Origin: Saccharicrinis aurantiacus
Lineage (GTDB): Bacteria > Bacteroidota > Bacteroidia > Bacteroidales > Marinilabiliaceae
Direction: 5' to 3'
Length of the DNA: 64,000 nucleotides
NCBI RefSeq assembly: GCF_001660705.2
Contig: NZ_LYBV02000007.1
Location: forward strand, 372,001 to 436,000
The translations under genes and the position numbers were made by a program. How positions within the stretch are numbered: the stretch's first letter is position 1; each line of letters begins with the position of its first letter. The notes beneath the pieces were generated by a model, which was given only the letters and a program-made list of their open reading frames with translations, made no database searches and was not told the origin of the DNA. This document shows positions 54,011 through 63,179 of the stretch, piece after piece.

Positions 54011-55726
54011 ATGAATAGAATATTTAAAAATAGTATACTACCGTTTATGCTAAGCCTGTTGTTGGTTTTCACGGCTTGCGAAGACGATGAATGGTCAAAG
54101 GATTATGATATCAACTGGCCAATTCCTGAAGTTGCCTCACTATCTAATAGTGGTGATGTAGCCATAGGGTCAGAGCTAACCATTAGTGGTGCTAATTTTG
54201 CCAATGTAACGGTATTTGTAAAAGATATCGAGTGTGAAGTTGTTTCTACAAACGATACAGAAACAGAGATTACAGTTAACTTACCTCGTATTTTCGAAGA
54301 AGGAAATGTGATGGTTTATAATGCTTATAAACGTTACGGGCAAAGTGCAGAATTGTTAACGCCCGTTTATCCTGAGGTTACTGTAACAAAGGTTAATGAT
54401 ATACCTGCAGGTTTAATTTTTGCTATTGAAGGTGAAAATGTAGATGTTATTTCTAATGTTTATATCGATAGCGAAGAAGTGCCAATTATTAGCAGAACCC
54501 CAAGTCAGATTCAAGTTAACTCAGGTGAGGTTGAATTAAAAGTGGGTCAGTTAGTAACGGTAAGTTTTAAAAGCTTAGGGCCAAATGTGATTCCTGATGT
54601 ACCTAATGTAGATGTAATCTATCCATTTATTGAGTATAAAGAATTGGCCATTTGGGATTTCGAAGATGGAACACATCTATACGTAGGAGAGCCAACGGCA
54701 TTAGTGAGTGCAGGTGGTAGCGATGCGCCAGGTAATGTTGATAAATATTTCCAATTGAGAGCTCCAGGTTACGGATGGGATAAGGCAACTGGTGAAATGA
54801 TTGGAACAGAGGTGCCTGATGTAAGTACTTTTGTAAATCCTTACTTAACATTTGTGGTACGTACCCCTGTAGGAAGTGGCGGTTATTTCCAAATGGAAGA
54901 TCAGCAAGGTAACTGGCGTCATTTCGATTACGGCTTTAATACCAATGGAGAGTGGATGATTGTATCACAACCATTAAATGAAGGCTGGGAAGGCGGCGAG
55001 TTTGACGCTCGTAAGTTTATGCCTAAGTTAGGGTTTAAGGCTGGTAACGCAGGTGATAATCAAGATTTAGATATCGCCTATCTGAAAATTACTGAGGGAA
55101 TTTATGATGGTACTCAAATGCCAGGTGACCCTATTGGTTCATCAGATATACCGGCAAAAATAGATATCATCACCTTTGAGGATACAGAGAACTACCCTGA
55201 TGAAATAAATGGTTCTTTAGTGATTGGATCGTTGGATAATACCTTGCGTCCAGGTAATGAAGTACCAGCTTTCAACGGATCGCACTTCTTTACTTTTGGT
55301 GATGACCCTTCTGTAGGCGGATGGGGAGGTTACTGGGGTAACACCATCTCTAAGGATACAAAGGATGTAAACTTATCAATGTTTACTGATCCTTATTTAT
55401 CAATTGCCTTAAATTCAGGTACGGGTAAGGGACAACAATATGTTATTGTTAGAATGTATCAGTACGATGAGCAATTAGTTATGGTGAAGAAGTTCTTCCC
55501 TAACTCAGAAGGCCAATGGAGTACACATCAGTTGAGTTTATTTGGCGAAGACCATGAAAACTGGAGTGATGACTCTACAGAGCTTGGAGCACATTATAAA
55601 TCATTAAAACGAATGAATAAAGATGTTCCTATCGACCGTATCGAATTAATTGTAAGTAGAAACGATGCTAACGAAGTGTTGGTTAGTATGGATGAACTTA
55701 CCATTACCGAGGGTCCTAGGTATTAA
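54011..55726 (+). CDS. Surface glycan-binding lipoprotein with TIG and tandem beta-sandwich domains
   Basis: 571 aa. Lipobox VFTAC (Cys22) followed by EDDE. Residues ~40-200 hold two IPT/TIG-type Ig modules (IGSELTISGANFANVTVFV; PAGLIFAIEGENVDVISNVY). Residues ~215-370 and ~385-571 look like an internal duplication, each opening with a FED motif (AIWDFEDGTHLYVG; IITFEDTENYPDE) and resembling jelly-roll carbohydrate-binding folds. It is in the SusE position of the mannan locus and is probably the accessory mannan-binding protein. The 119-bp gap before it contains a weak CTTGATACT unit. Confidence 0.82.
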   Translation: MNRIFKNSILPFMLSLLLVFTACEDDEWSKDYDINWPIPEVASLSNSGDVAIGSELTISGANFANVTVFVKDIECEVVSTNDTETEITVNLPRIFEEGNVMVYNAYKRYGQSAELLTPVYPEVTVTKVNDIPAGLIFAIEGENVDVISNVYIDSEEVPIISRTPSQIQVNSGEVELKVGQLVTVSFKSLGPNVIPDVPNVDVIYPFIEYKELAIWDFEDGTHLYVGEPTALVSAGGSDAPGNVDKYFQLRAPGYGWDKATGEMIGTEVPDVSTFVNPYLTFVVRTPVGSGGYFQMEDQQGNWRHFDYGFNTNGEWMIVSQPLNEGWEGGEFDARKFMPKLGFKAGNAGDNQDLDIAYLKITEGIYDGTQMPGDPIGSSDIPAKIDIITFEDTENYPDEINGSLVIGSLDNTLRPGNEVPAFNGSHFFTFGDDPSVGGWGGYWGNTISKDTKDVNLSMFTDPYLSIALNSGTGKGQQYVIVRMYQYDEQLVMVKKFFPNSEGQWSTHQLSLFGEDHENWSDDSTELGAHYKSLKRMNKDVPIDRIELIVSRNDANEVLVSMDELTITEGPRY

Positions 55727-55742
55727 TTCCATGTATCTAAAT

Positions 55743-55770
55743 AGGCAGGCCAGTTTTTTCTGGCTTGCCT
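55743..55770 (+). terminator. Intra-operon hairpin before the first mannanase
   Basis: AGGCAGGCCAG (55743-55753) pairs with CTGGCTTGCCT (55760-55770) with one wobble, loop TTTTTT. It lies 17 bp after the binding-lipoprotein stop. No T-tract follows, so it may be a partial terminator setting the SusCD:enzyme ratio. Confidence 0.65.
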
Positions 55771-55790
55771 TAATTAAAATCACAAATATC

Positions 55791-57746
55791 ATGATGCGAA
55801 ATAGTTTTTTATTCTCAATCTTACTAAGCTTCGTAATTTTCTTGTTTTCGTGTGAAAAAAAAGAGGATACACCCAAAAGTAACTTGTCTGAGTTGCTTGG
55901 TTTCTCAATAGTTGACCAATCCTATAGTTTTACAGAAACTGCAGATGGAAATTGGGTAGCAAAAGCCACTCCTGAGGATGATTTAGCAGCTTTGGTTGCA
56001 AAGTTTGAGATTTCGCCCAAGGCAACAATGTTTATAGGTTCAACTCCTCAAACATCAGGATATAATACAAATGATTTTTCAAATCCACTTACCTATACGG
56101 TAAGAGCAGAGGATGGTTCAAAATCAGATTATAAGGTTGCCATCTATAAAGAAGCAGCTATTGTTTCTTATTCCTTTATTGAGTTTCCTAACGAAACCTA
56201 TCTAATAAAAGATAAATCTATCAGTGCAGAATTACCAAGTGGTGCTGATTTGTCAATGTTGACTGCAAAGTTTGAAGTAACAGAAAATGCCCAATTGTAT
56301 GTAAATGATGTTGAGCAAGTATCTGAAACTACTCAGAACAATTTTACATCACCTTTAACCTATACCATAAAAGAACAAGATGGTACTGTGATAGACTACT
56401 TAGTAACCATCACATTAAAAGAGAATCAGGCTCCTATAGCTAATGCAGGAGAGAATCAGTTTATAATTTTAAATACAACAGAAAACGAAGCTGTAATAAA
56501 ATTAAACGGTTCTCAATCGAGCGATGAGGAAGGAGCTATTGTTAAATATGAGTGGACAATTAACGGACAAGGTGGCTTTCCTAATGATGTAGCCATTGAA
56601 ACTAGTTTAGCAAAAGGAACGCATAATGTAACACTGACAGTGACTGATAGTGAAGGAGCAAGTTCGAGCGACGATATTGTTGTTGATATTAAAGAGGCAG
56701 GAACCTATCTTCCAATAGATGCCGATGCTACTCAGGAAACTAAGAATTTATTGGCTAATCTGGCAACACTTTCTATTTCTGATAAGTTTGCTTTTGGTCA
56801 AGAATTTCCAATGTCGTTTAAGTTAAATGGATTACGAACAGATTTAAGAACTTCCGATTGTAAGGATGTTTCAGGTGATCATCCAGGAGTATTTGGTATT
56901 GATCCGCATTACATGATGTACAAAACTGCTGAGCAAAAGCAGCTGCATATCAACGAAGCAAAAGCGGCCTATAATAATGGTGCAGTTGTCACATTCGATT
57001 TTCATCAGCAAAGTAAGAATGATCGTAAAATATATATGAAAGATATCACCAATGCAGAGGATAAAAGCCTTATGTACGATGTGGTTAATGATTTAAATGA
57101 AGCACGACCATGGTTTAACGCTGAGTTGGATGAAATCATCACAACAATAAATACAGATTTAAATTTCCCAGTAGTTTTTAGGTTATTTCATGAGATGGAT
57201 GGAGATTGGTTTTGGTGGGGTAGCAAAGCAACAAATCATAGTGCTGCTCTATATAATGATTTCTATAAATATGCCGTCAACTATATAAAAGCGAGGACAA
57301 ACTTGGTATTATTTGCTTGGTCTCCAAATTCAGAAGTTCAAGAGGCTTATTATCCGGGCGATGATTATGTAGACGTGGTTGGTTTTGATATTTATGAGCC
57401 CAACGTTGGCGACTTAAAAGGAAAGCTTATCGGTCTTTCAAAATTCGCCGCGGATCATGGCAAAGTAGCTGTGCTTGCAGAAACTGGTTATCGCAATAAC
57501 TTTATTAATAATGCGCCAGGTTTCTGGAACGACGTAATACTAGCTGCTATAGAGCAAGGTGGCAGAGAAGTGCGCGTGGCATGGGCTTTAGCTTGGTTTA
57601 ATGCGCCATGGGCTTCTAGTCAGAGCGATCTTTTTATTCCAGATGCAAATAGTCCGCAAAATGCAAAAGATAACTTTATTCAATTTAAAAACAGTAGTAT
57701 CTGCTTATTTATGAGTGAGGTAAATAGTTTAAATATCTATCAATAA
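55791..57746 (+). CDS. GH26 beta-mannanase, multidomain lipoprotein
   Basis: 651 aa from ATG 55791, where MMRNSFLFSILLSFVIFLFS gives a lipoprotein signal (lipobox FLFSC); a longer in-frame start would bury it. Residues ~30-210 are two repeats of a small Ig-like module (ATPEDDLAALVAKFEISPKA; LPSGADLSMLTAKFEVTENA). Residues ~215-305 are a PKD domain (APIANAGENQ, NGSQSSDEEGAIVKYEW). The GH26 domain (~310-651) has catalytic acid Glu468 (RLFHEMDGDWFWWG) and nucleophile Glu564 (VLAETGYR). It should cut beta-1,4-mannan at the cell surface or in the periplasm. The stop overlaps the next start by one base. Confidence 0.93.
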   Translation: MMRNSFLFSILLSFVIFLFSCEKKEDTPKSNLSELLGFSIVDQSYSFTETADGNWVAKATPEDDLAALVAKFEISPKATMFIGSTPQTSGYNTNDFSNPLTYTVRAEDGSKSDYKVAIYKEAAIVSYSFIEFPNETYLIKDKSISAELPSGADLSMLTAKFEVTENAQLYVNDVEQVSETTQNNFTSPLTYTIKEQDGTVIDYLVTITLKENQAPIANAGENQFIILNTTENEAVIKLNGSQSSDEEGAIVKYEWTINGQGGFPNDVAIETSLAKGTHNVTLTVTDSEGASSSDDIVVDIKEAGTYLPIDADATQETKNLLANLATLSISDKFAFGQEFPMSFKLNGLRTDLRTSDCKDVSGDHPGVFGIDPHYMMYKTAEQKQLHINEAKAAYNNGAVVTFDFHQQSKNDRKIYMKDITNAEDKSLMYDVVNDLNEARPWFNAELDEIITTINTDLNFPVVFRLFHEMDGDWFWWGSKATNHSAALYNDFYKYAVNYIKARTNLVLFAWSPNSEVQEAYYPGDDYVDVVGFDIYEPNVGDLKGKLIGLSKFAADHGKVAVLAETGYRNNFINNAPGFWNDVILAAIEQGGREVRVAWALAWFNAPWASSQSDLFIPDANSPQNAKDNFIQFKNSSICLFMSEVNSLNIYQ

Positions 57747-58849
57747 TGAAATTAAGAAAGTACACTAATTGTGGAGTTGTAGCTCTCATGCTAATGAGTA
57801 TAGTGGGCTGTGGATCTACAGAAAATGCACAATCGCAAAATCAAACTGAGATTATTTCCGACTTGGAGTCTGTTAAGGGCAAGGGAATTTTATTCGGGCA
57901 TCAGGACGATTTAGCCTATGGAATGACTTGGTACGATGAGTTTGGTGAGTCTGATGTAAAATTGGTTGCTGGCGATTATCCTGCCATGTTCGGATGGGAG
58001 TTAGGCGGTATAGAATTAGATCATGCCTTTAATTTAGATACGGTTTATTTTGAATCGATGAAAAAGCTTGCTATTTGGGGGCATCAGCAAGGTGGTATCA
58101 ATACTTTCAGTTGGCATCCATTTTCTCCTATTGATAGTATTAGCTCTTGGAATGGCGATGCTATTGTGGTAAAGCATATTCTTCCCGGAGGTTCGCATCA
58201 TGCTGAATTTAAAAAGCAATTGAATAAAGTAGGTGAATTTTTAAGCTCCTTAAAAGATGAGGATGGAAATGTCATTCCTTTCATTTTTCGACCATGGCAC
58301 GAAATGGATGGTACTTGGTTTTGGTGGGGAGTAAAGGCTTGTACGGCAGATGAGTTTAAGCATTTATTTCGTTTTTCAGTAGAATACCTATCCGATAATT
58401 TTAATTTGCCGCAAATGGTTATTGCCTATTCTCCTGATAACAAATTCAGCACTACAGATGAGTATTTAAAATGGTATCCCGGCGATGATATTGTGGATAT
58501 ACTTGGTATGGATAATTACGGCGATTTCAAAGCAAATGGCAATGTTGAGGATGCGCTTACTAAACTTCATATTGTGATTGATTTAGCAAACAAAAATGGA
58601 AAACTATCAGCACTCACGGAAACGGGTTTAAGTAATGTGACTGATTCTACATGGTACAGTAAAAAGCTAGCTTATGTATTAAATGATATCAAGGTAAAAG
58701 AGAACTTAAGTTATGCTATGGTTTGGCGTAATGATCCTAAGGTGCATTTTTTCTTTCCCTATCCAGGCCATGCGGCAGCATTTGATGCTAAGGCTTTTTT
58801 GAGTCAAGAGCATATCCTACTATTGAATGATTTTAAGCAAATAAAATAA
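57746..58849 (+). CDS. GH26 beta-mannanase / mannobiohydrolase-type lipoprotein
   Basis: 367 aa, essentially a single GH26 domain behind a lipobox (SIVGC, Cys22). It opens with KGKGILFGHQDDLAYGMTWY, has GGINTFSWHPFSP, acid Glu186 (FRPWHEMDGTWFWWG) and nucleophile Glu292 (ALTETGLS). Single-domain GH26 lipoproteins followed by epimerase and GH130 genes are the mannobiose-producing enzymes in characterised Bacteroides mannan loci. That suggests this one finishes oligosaccharides to mannobiose, while the multidomain paralog upstream attacks polymer. This division of labour is inferred. Confidence 0.93.
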   Translation: MKLRKYTNCGVVALMLMSIVGCGSTENAQSQNQTEIISDLESVKGKGILFGHQDDLAYGMTWYDEFGESDVKLVAGDYPAMFGWELGGIELDHAFNLDTVYFESMKKLAIWGHQQGGINTFSWHPFSPIDSISSWNGDAIVVKHILPGGSHHAEFKKQLNKVGEFLSSLKDEDGNVIPFIFRPWHEMDGTWFWWGVKACTADEFKHLFRFSVEYLSDNFNLPQMVIAYSPDNKFSTTDEYLKWYPGDDIVDILGMDNYGDFKANGNVEDALTKLHIVIDLANKNGKLSALTETGLSNVTDSTWYSKKLAYVLNDIKVKENLSYAMVWRNDPKVHFFFPYPGHAAAFDAKAFLSQEHILLLNDFKQIK

Positions 58850-58873
58850 GTGACATTTTTAGATATAAAAGTT

Positions 58874-60067
58874 ATGAGTAATAAAATATTTACAGAAAGA
58901 TTAGCAAAGGCAAAGCAAGAACATAAAGCATTAATTACTAAAGAAAATGAGGCTCTCTATAGTGTTAATGGTATTTTTTGTCGACATAAAAATCCGATAC
59001 TTACACGCGATCATATTCCATTACATTGGCGGTTTGACTTAAATGAAGAAACCAATCCATTTTTTATGGAGCGAATTGGGTTTAATGCCGCGTTTAATGC
59101 CGGAGCTATCAAGCTTAATGGTAAGTATATATTAGCTGTGCGCGTTGAAGGTAACGATCGTAAATCTTTTTTTGCCATAGCAGAAAGTCCTAACGGGATT
59201 GATAATTTCAAATTTTGGGATAAACCAATAACACTACCTCAAAACGAAGAGCCAGATACCAATGTGTATGATATGCGTTTAACGCAGCATGATGATGGTT
59301 GGATTTATGGTGTTTTCTGTACTGAGAAAAAAGATAAGAATGCTCCTGATGGGGATACTTCAAGTGCTGTTGCCGAAGCGGGAATTGCACGTACTAAAGA
59401 TTTAATTACTTGGGAACGTTTACCCGATTTAATTTCTACCAGCGGGCAACAGCGTAATGTGGTATTGTTCCCTCATTTAATTGATGGGAAATATGCTTTT
59501 TATACGCGTCCGCAAGATGGTTTTATTGATACAGGTAAAGGTGGTGGAGTTGGCTTCGGCTTATCAGATACCATTGAAAACCCAGAAGTAAAAGAAGAGG
59601 TGATTGTTGATGCCAAAACTTACCATACTATTTATGAAGTAAAAAATGGATTAGGTCCAGCGCCAATCAAAACAGAAAAAGGTTGGTTGCAATTGGCACA
59701 TGGGGTTCGTAATACAGCTGCCGGATTGCGCTATACCTTGTATATGTTTATGACTGATTTAGAAAAGCCATGGGTGGTTACACATAAACCACACGGGCAT
59801 TTTATAGCACCCTTAAAAGAAGAGCGTGTAGGCGATGTTTCTAATGTTACATTCTCAAATGGCTGGATTGCTGATGAAGATGGTAAGGTGTTTATCTATT
59901 ATGCTTCTTCTGATACCCGAATGCATGTAGCAACTTCAACAATTTATCAGTTGGTAGATTATTGTGTGAATTCTCCTCAAGATCAATTACACTCACACTT
60001 GTCTGTTGAAACCATCAATAATTTGATAGATGCCAATAAGGAGCATATGTCATTATTAGATACATAA
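58874..60067 (+). CDS. GH130 4-O-beta-D-mannosyl-D-glucose phosphorylase
   Basis: 397 aa from ATG 58874; a GTG eight codons upstream abuts the previous stop, but the family starts close to [20 protein letters not shown]. No signal peptide, so cytoplasmic. Five-bladed propeller motifs: [38 protein letters not shown], Asp133 ([15 protein letters not shown]) as the general acid, [38 protein letters not shown] and [20 protein letters not shown]. It reads throughout like the Bacteroides fragilis enzyme that phosphorolyses mannosyl-glucose to mannose 1-phosphate and glucose. It works on the product of the epimerase encoded next. Confidence 0.94.
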   Translation: MSNKIFTERLAKAKQEHKALITKENEALYSVNGIFCRHKNPILTRDHIPLHWRFDLNEETNPFFMERIGFNAAFNAGAIKLNGKYILAVRVEGNDRKSFFAIAESPNGIDNFKFWDKPITLPQNEEPDTNVYDMRLTQHDDGWIYGVFCTEKKDKNAPDGDTSSAVAEAGIARTKDLITWERLPDLISTSGQQRNVVLFPHLIDGKYAFYTRPQDGFIDTGKGGGVGFGLSDTIENPEVKEEVIVDAKTYHTIYEVKNGLGPAPIKTEKGWLQLAHGVRNTAAGLRYTLYMFMTDLEKPWVVTHKPHGHFIAPLKEERVGDVSNVTFSNGWIADEDGKVFIYYASSDTRMHVATSTIYQLVDYCVNSPQDQLHSHLSVETINNLIDANKEHMSLLDT

Positions 60068-60094
60068 ATATAAAAGTTTCTAAAAGATTGGTCT

Positions 60095-61300
60095 ATGATT
60101 AATAATTTGCAAAAACTAAAAACAGAGCTAGAGAACGAACTAACCCGTTTGCTCGATTATTGGTCTCATGAAGCGATTGATTTTAAAAATGGTGGTTTTA
60201 TAGGGCGTATTAAAAATGGCGGAGTAAAAGATTGGGATTCTGAGAAGGGAATGGTTCTTAACGCTAGAATATTATGGACTTTCTCTTCGGCGTATCGAGT
60301 TACTCAGTTGACAAAATATAAAGAGATTGCTAAAAAAGCTTATGAATATCTAATGAAGTATTTCTGGGATACAGAATATGGCGGTTTTATTTGGTCAGTA
60401 ACTAATTCTGGTTTGCCCTTAAATGAACGAAAGCAAACCTACGCACAGGGTTTTGGTGTTTATGCATTGTCAGAATACTATAGGGCAACAGGTGATGAGG
60501 AGAGTTTGAGTTATGCCTGCAAAACTTTTGTTCTGATTGAAGAGCGGTGCAGGGATGAAAAATTTGGAGGTTATATAGAGGCTTTTGATAAAAGTTGGTC
60601 TGTGTTGGAAGATATGCGTTTAAGTGTTAAGGATGATAATACCCCAAAGTCGATGAATACGCATTTGCATATTCTCGAACCATATACAAATCTGTACCGC
60701 ATTTGGCCAAACAAAAAACTTAAAGAACGTATTGTAAATTTATTAGGCCTGTTTGAAAATAATATTGTTGATCCAGAGTCGGGACACTTTAATTTATTCT
60801 TTAGTATGGATTGGTCGGTTCAGTCCACCGCAGTTTCTTATGGGCACGACATAGAGGGTGCCTGGCTTTTGCACGAGGCAGCACAAGAAATAAAAGATGA
60901 GAACCTAATAAATGATATTCAGAAAACGGCATTGCGTTTAGTAGATATTACTATAAAAGAAGGTACAGATAGTGACGGATCTGTTTTTTACGAAAAGGAC
61001 AACGGGGATTTAGATACAGAAAAGCATTGGTGGCCACAGGCAGAGGCAATGGTAGGATTGTATGATGCTTGGGAAATTGAGCCAAAGCAAATTTATCAGG
61101 ATCATATTTTTAAAGTTTGGGAGTTTATTAAAACTAATTTGATGGATCTAGAATATGGAGAATGGTATTGGAGTGTAGATGAAAAAGGTTTGCCCAACGA
61201 AAATGAAGATAAAGTTGGCTTTTGGAAATGTCCTTACCATAATACAAGGGCTTTGATTGAGCTATTCGAACGAATTAATAAGCAGGGGAGTGATCTGTAG
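60095..61300 (+). CDS. AGE-family cellobiose/mannobiose 2-epimerase
   Basis: 401 aa, cytoplasmic. An (alpha/alpha)6 barrel with the family's key residues: GMVLNARILWTFSSAYR, TYAQGFGVYALSEYYRATGD, MNTHLHILEPYTNLYRIWP, VSYGHDIEGAWLLHEAA (catalytic His), KHWWPQAEAMVGLYDAW and WKCPYHNTRALIELFERI (second catalytic His). It converts the reducing-end mannose of beta-1,4-mannobiose to glucose, giving mannosyl-glucose for the GH130 enzyme. It starts 27 bp after the phosphorylase stop, so the two are probably co-transcribed. Cellobiose may be an alternative substrate. Confidence 0.93.
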   Translation: MINNLQKLKTELENELTRLLDYWSHEAIDFKNGGFIGRIKNGGVKDWDSEKGMVLNARILWTFSSAYRVTQLTKYKEIAKKAYEYLMKYFWDTEYGGFIWSVTNSGLPLNERKQTYAQGFGVYALSEYYRATGDEESLSYACKTFVLIEERCRDEKFGGYIEAFDKSWSVLEDMRLSVKDDNTPKSMNTHLHILEPYTNLYRIWPNKKLKERIVNLLGLFENNIVDPESGHFNLFFSMDWSVQSTAVSYGHDIEGAWLLHEAAQEIKDENLINDIQKTALRLVDITIKEGTDSDGSVFYEKDNGDLDTEKHWWPQAEAMVGLYDAWEIEPKQIYQDHIFKVWEFIKTNLMDLEYGEWYWSVDEKGLPNENEDKVGFWKCPYHNTRALIELFERINKQGSDL

Positions 61301-61425
61301 TTCAGCTAGGTGTTTACAATTATTCGAAAATAGAGTTGTATTGATAAAATAACTATTGTAAGGTTTTAAGTAAATTGAAAAGCTCAATAATCAATTAGTT
61401 AATTGAATTAAATAAAATTGAAGGA

Positions 61426-62799
61426 ATGACTGAAGGAATTGGATTAAAGGAGAAAGTAGCTTATGGTTTTGGTGATTTTGCATCGTCCATGTTTTGGAAA
61501 ATTTTTGCAATGTACTTAACCTTTTTTTATACCGATGTTGTTGAATTATCTCCAGAATCAGTGGCTTTAATGTTCATCATGGTTCGCCTTTGGGATGGAT
61601 TGAATGATCCGCTCATGGGAATTATTTCCGATAGAACCTCCACCGCAATGGGTAAATTCCGACCCTATTTATTGTGGGTGGCTATTCCGTTCGGTTTAAT
61701 TGGGGTGCTTACTTTTTCAGTGCCCGATTTTGGTCCTTCAGGGAAACTGCTATATGCTTATGTAACTTATACTTTAATGATGATGGTATACACAGCTATC
61801 AATGTTCCTTATGGTTCCTTAATGGCTGTGATGACAGATAACCCGAAAGAAAGAACATCTCTTGCTTCCTTTCGATTTATTGGTGCGTATACGGGCGGAA
61901 TCGCTATGACAGCTTCTGCTCCGTATATTCTCGATTTCTTTAAAAATAGTGGGGCTACCGATGCCAAAAGTTATCAATACATGGTAATTATTTATGCAGT
62001 TGTTGCGGCCTTCTTTTTTATCATGACCTACTTATGGACCAAGGAGCGAGTAGAAGCGCTAAAGGAAAAAAGTTCGGTTATGCGCGATCTTAAGGATTTG
62101 ATTAAAAACAGCCAGTGGTTTATTATGCTTGGCGCAGGAGTGTTAATGTTGGTGTTCCTTACTTTCCGAGAGTCAAGTATCATGTACTATTTTAAGTACT
62201 TTGTGCAAGATCAAATTTTACCCATTTTTGGCGATGTAGCCTGGGGGAAATTGTCAGGTGCTTATATGACCATTTGGTTAGTAGCAAATATGCTCGGTGT
62301 GCTTTTAGCAATTCCTGTATCTAATATTTTGGGTAAAAAAATGACCTTTATTGTCGCTATGTTTATTTCGGCATTGTTAAGTGTTTTAATGTATTGGTTA
62401 AATCCACAGGAAGTGATTTTAATATTTGTGCTAAACTTCATTACAGGGATTAGTGCAGGAATTGTATTGCCCTTAGTTTGGTCAATGTATGCTGATATTG
62501 CCGATTATTCTGAATGGAAAACTGGGCGAAGAGCAACAGGCTTACTTTTTTCATCATCTTCAATGTCGCAAAAGTTAGGCCTCATGGCAGGTGGAGTTCT
62601 TCCTCTTTATATATTATCATCCTATGGTTTTGAAGCCAACGCAGATCAAACACCACAATCCTTAGAAGGTATCAGGTTGATGATAAGTATTTATCCGGGT
62701 ATAACCGCTGCCTTATCCGGACTAATATTGTTTGCATATAAGTTAACCGATAAGCGTATGCTTGATATTACCACTAAGTTAGTGGAACGAAGAAAATAA
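61426..62799 (+). CDS. GPH-family (MelB-like) sodium/proton:mannobiose symporter
   Basis: 457 aa with 12 predicted transmembrane helices. GPH family marks: GIGLKEKVAYGFGDFASSMF at the start, MVRLWDGLNDPLMGIISDRT, GKFRPYLLWVAIPFGLIG, VPYGSLMAVMTDNPKERTSL and WSMYADIADYSEWKTGRRAT. Such symporters import disaccharides with Na+ or H+. Genes of this kind accompany the epimerase and GH130 pair in other mannan loci, so mannobiose is the likely cargo. A purine-rich GAAGGA sits next to the ATG. Confidence 0.9.
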   Translation: MTEGIGLKEKVAYGFGDFASSMFWKIFAMYLTFFYTDVVELSPESVALMFIMVRLWDGLNDPLMGIISDRTSTAMGKFRPYLLWVAIPFGLIGVLTFSVPDFGPSGKLLYAYVTYTLMMMVYTAINVPYGSLMAVMTDNPKERTSLASFRFIGAYTGGIAMTASAPYILDFFKNSGATDAKSYQYMVIIYAVVAAFFFIMTYLWTKERVEALKEKSSVMRDLKDLIKNSQWFIMLGAGVLMLVFLTFRESSIMYYFKYFVQDQILPIFGDVAWGKLSGAYMTIWLVANMLGVLLAIPVSNILGKKMTFIVAMFISALLSVLMYWLNPQEVILIFVLNFITGISAGIVLPLVWSMYADIADYSEWKTGRRATGLLFSSSSMSQKLGLMAGGVLPLYILSSYGFEANADQTPQSLEGIRLMISIYPGITAALSGLILFAYKLTDKRMLDITTKLVERRK

Positions 62800-62805
62800 T
62801 AATCG

Positions 62806-62988
62806 ATGAAAAAAGTAATATTATTTATTCTCTCTTTCTCTTTGTCCTTGTTTATGAAGGCAAATAAAACGCCTTATTTACAGGGTCGAGTTTTTTTAGA
62901 TCTTAATAAGAATGTCTTTTAAAGGAATACGCATATTTACCAAAGGAAATTTTGATGGCGGGTACAAGGATGTTGATTGGTACAATAA
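62806..62988 (+). pseudogene. Decayed gene remnant interrupted by the foldback element
   Basis: A 38-codon frame opens with a good signal peptide (MKKVILFILSFSLSLFMKAN) and the extracellular-like GRVFLDLNKN, then stops at 62920. A second coding-like stretch in another frame (from 62912: SFKGIRIFTKGNFDGGYKDV, then DWYNKK) runs straight into the 164-bp element at 62989. The two pieces look like the start and a later part of a secreted protein joined by a deletion or frameshift. I do not recognise the family. Its position after the symporter suggests a lost mannan-locus gene. Confidence 0.55.
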
Positions 62989-63152
62989 GAAGTTGTTTGA
63001 GGTTGTAGGGGAATTTCGAGAGTGATAAATTGATTATCAGTGGCAAAGCTCAATTTTTTATTGCATAGCCGTAGCTACGGAATAAAAATTAGCTGAAGCC
63101 AATGAAATCAAGGTGTTACTCGCAGATTTTCAATACAACTTTAAACAACTTC
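62989..63152. repeat. 164-bp foldback element, copy 2
   Basis: Same length, direction and terminal inverted repeats as 38276-38439, with GAAGTTGTTTGAGGTTGTA at the left and TACAACTTTAAACAACTTC at the right. Most of the interior is identical, including the stretches AAGGTGTTACTCGCAGATTT and TAGCTACGGAAT. TAA flanks both sides (62986-62988 and 63153-63155), a possible 3-bp target duplication. Confidence 0.85.
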
Positions 63153-63179
63153 TAAGTAAGGAAAGATAAAAAGTAGTTT

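Noticed and set aside
38276-63152. Composite transposon carrying the mannan locus
   Set aside because: The bounding elements are 164-bp non-coding foldbacks with no transposase, in the same orientation, and no target duplication spans the segment; recombination between them is possible, but transposition of the whole is not supported.
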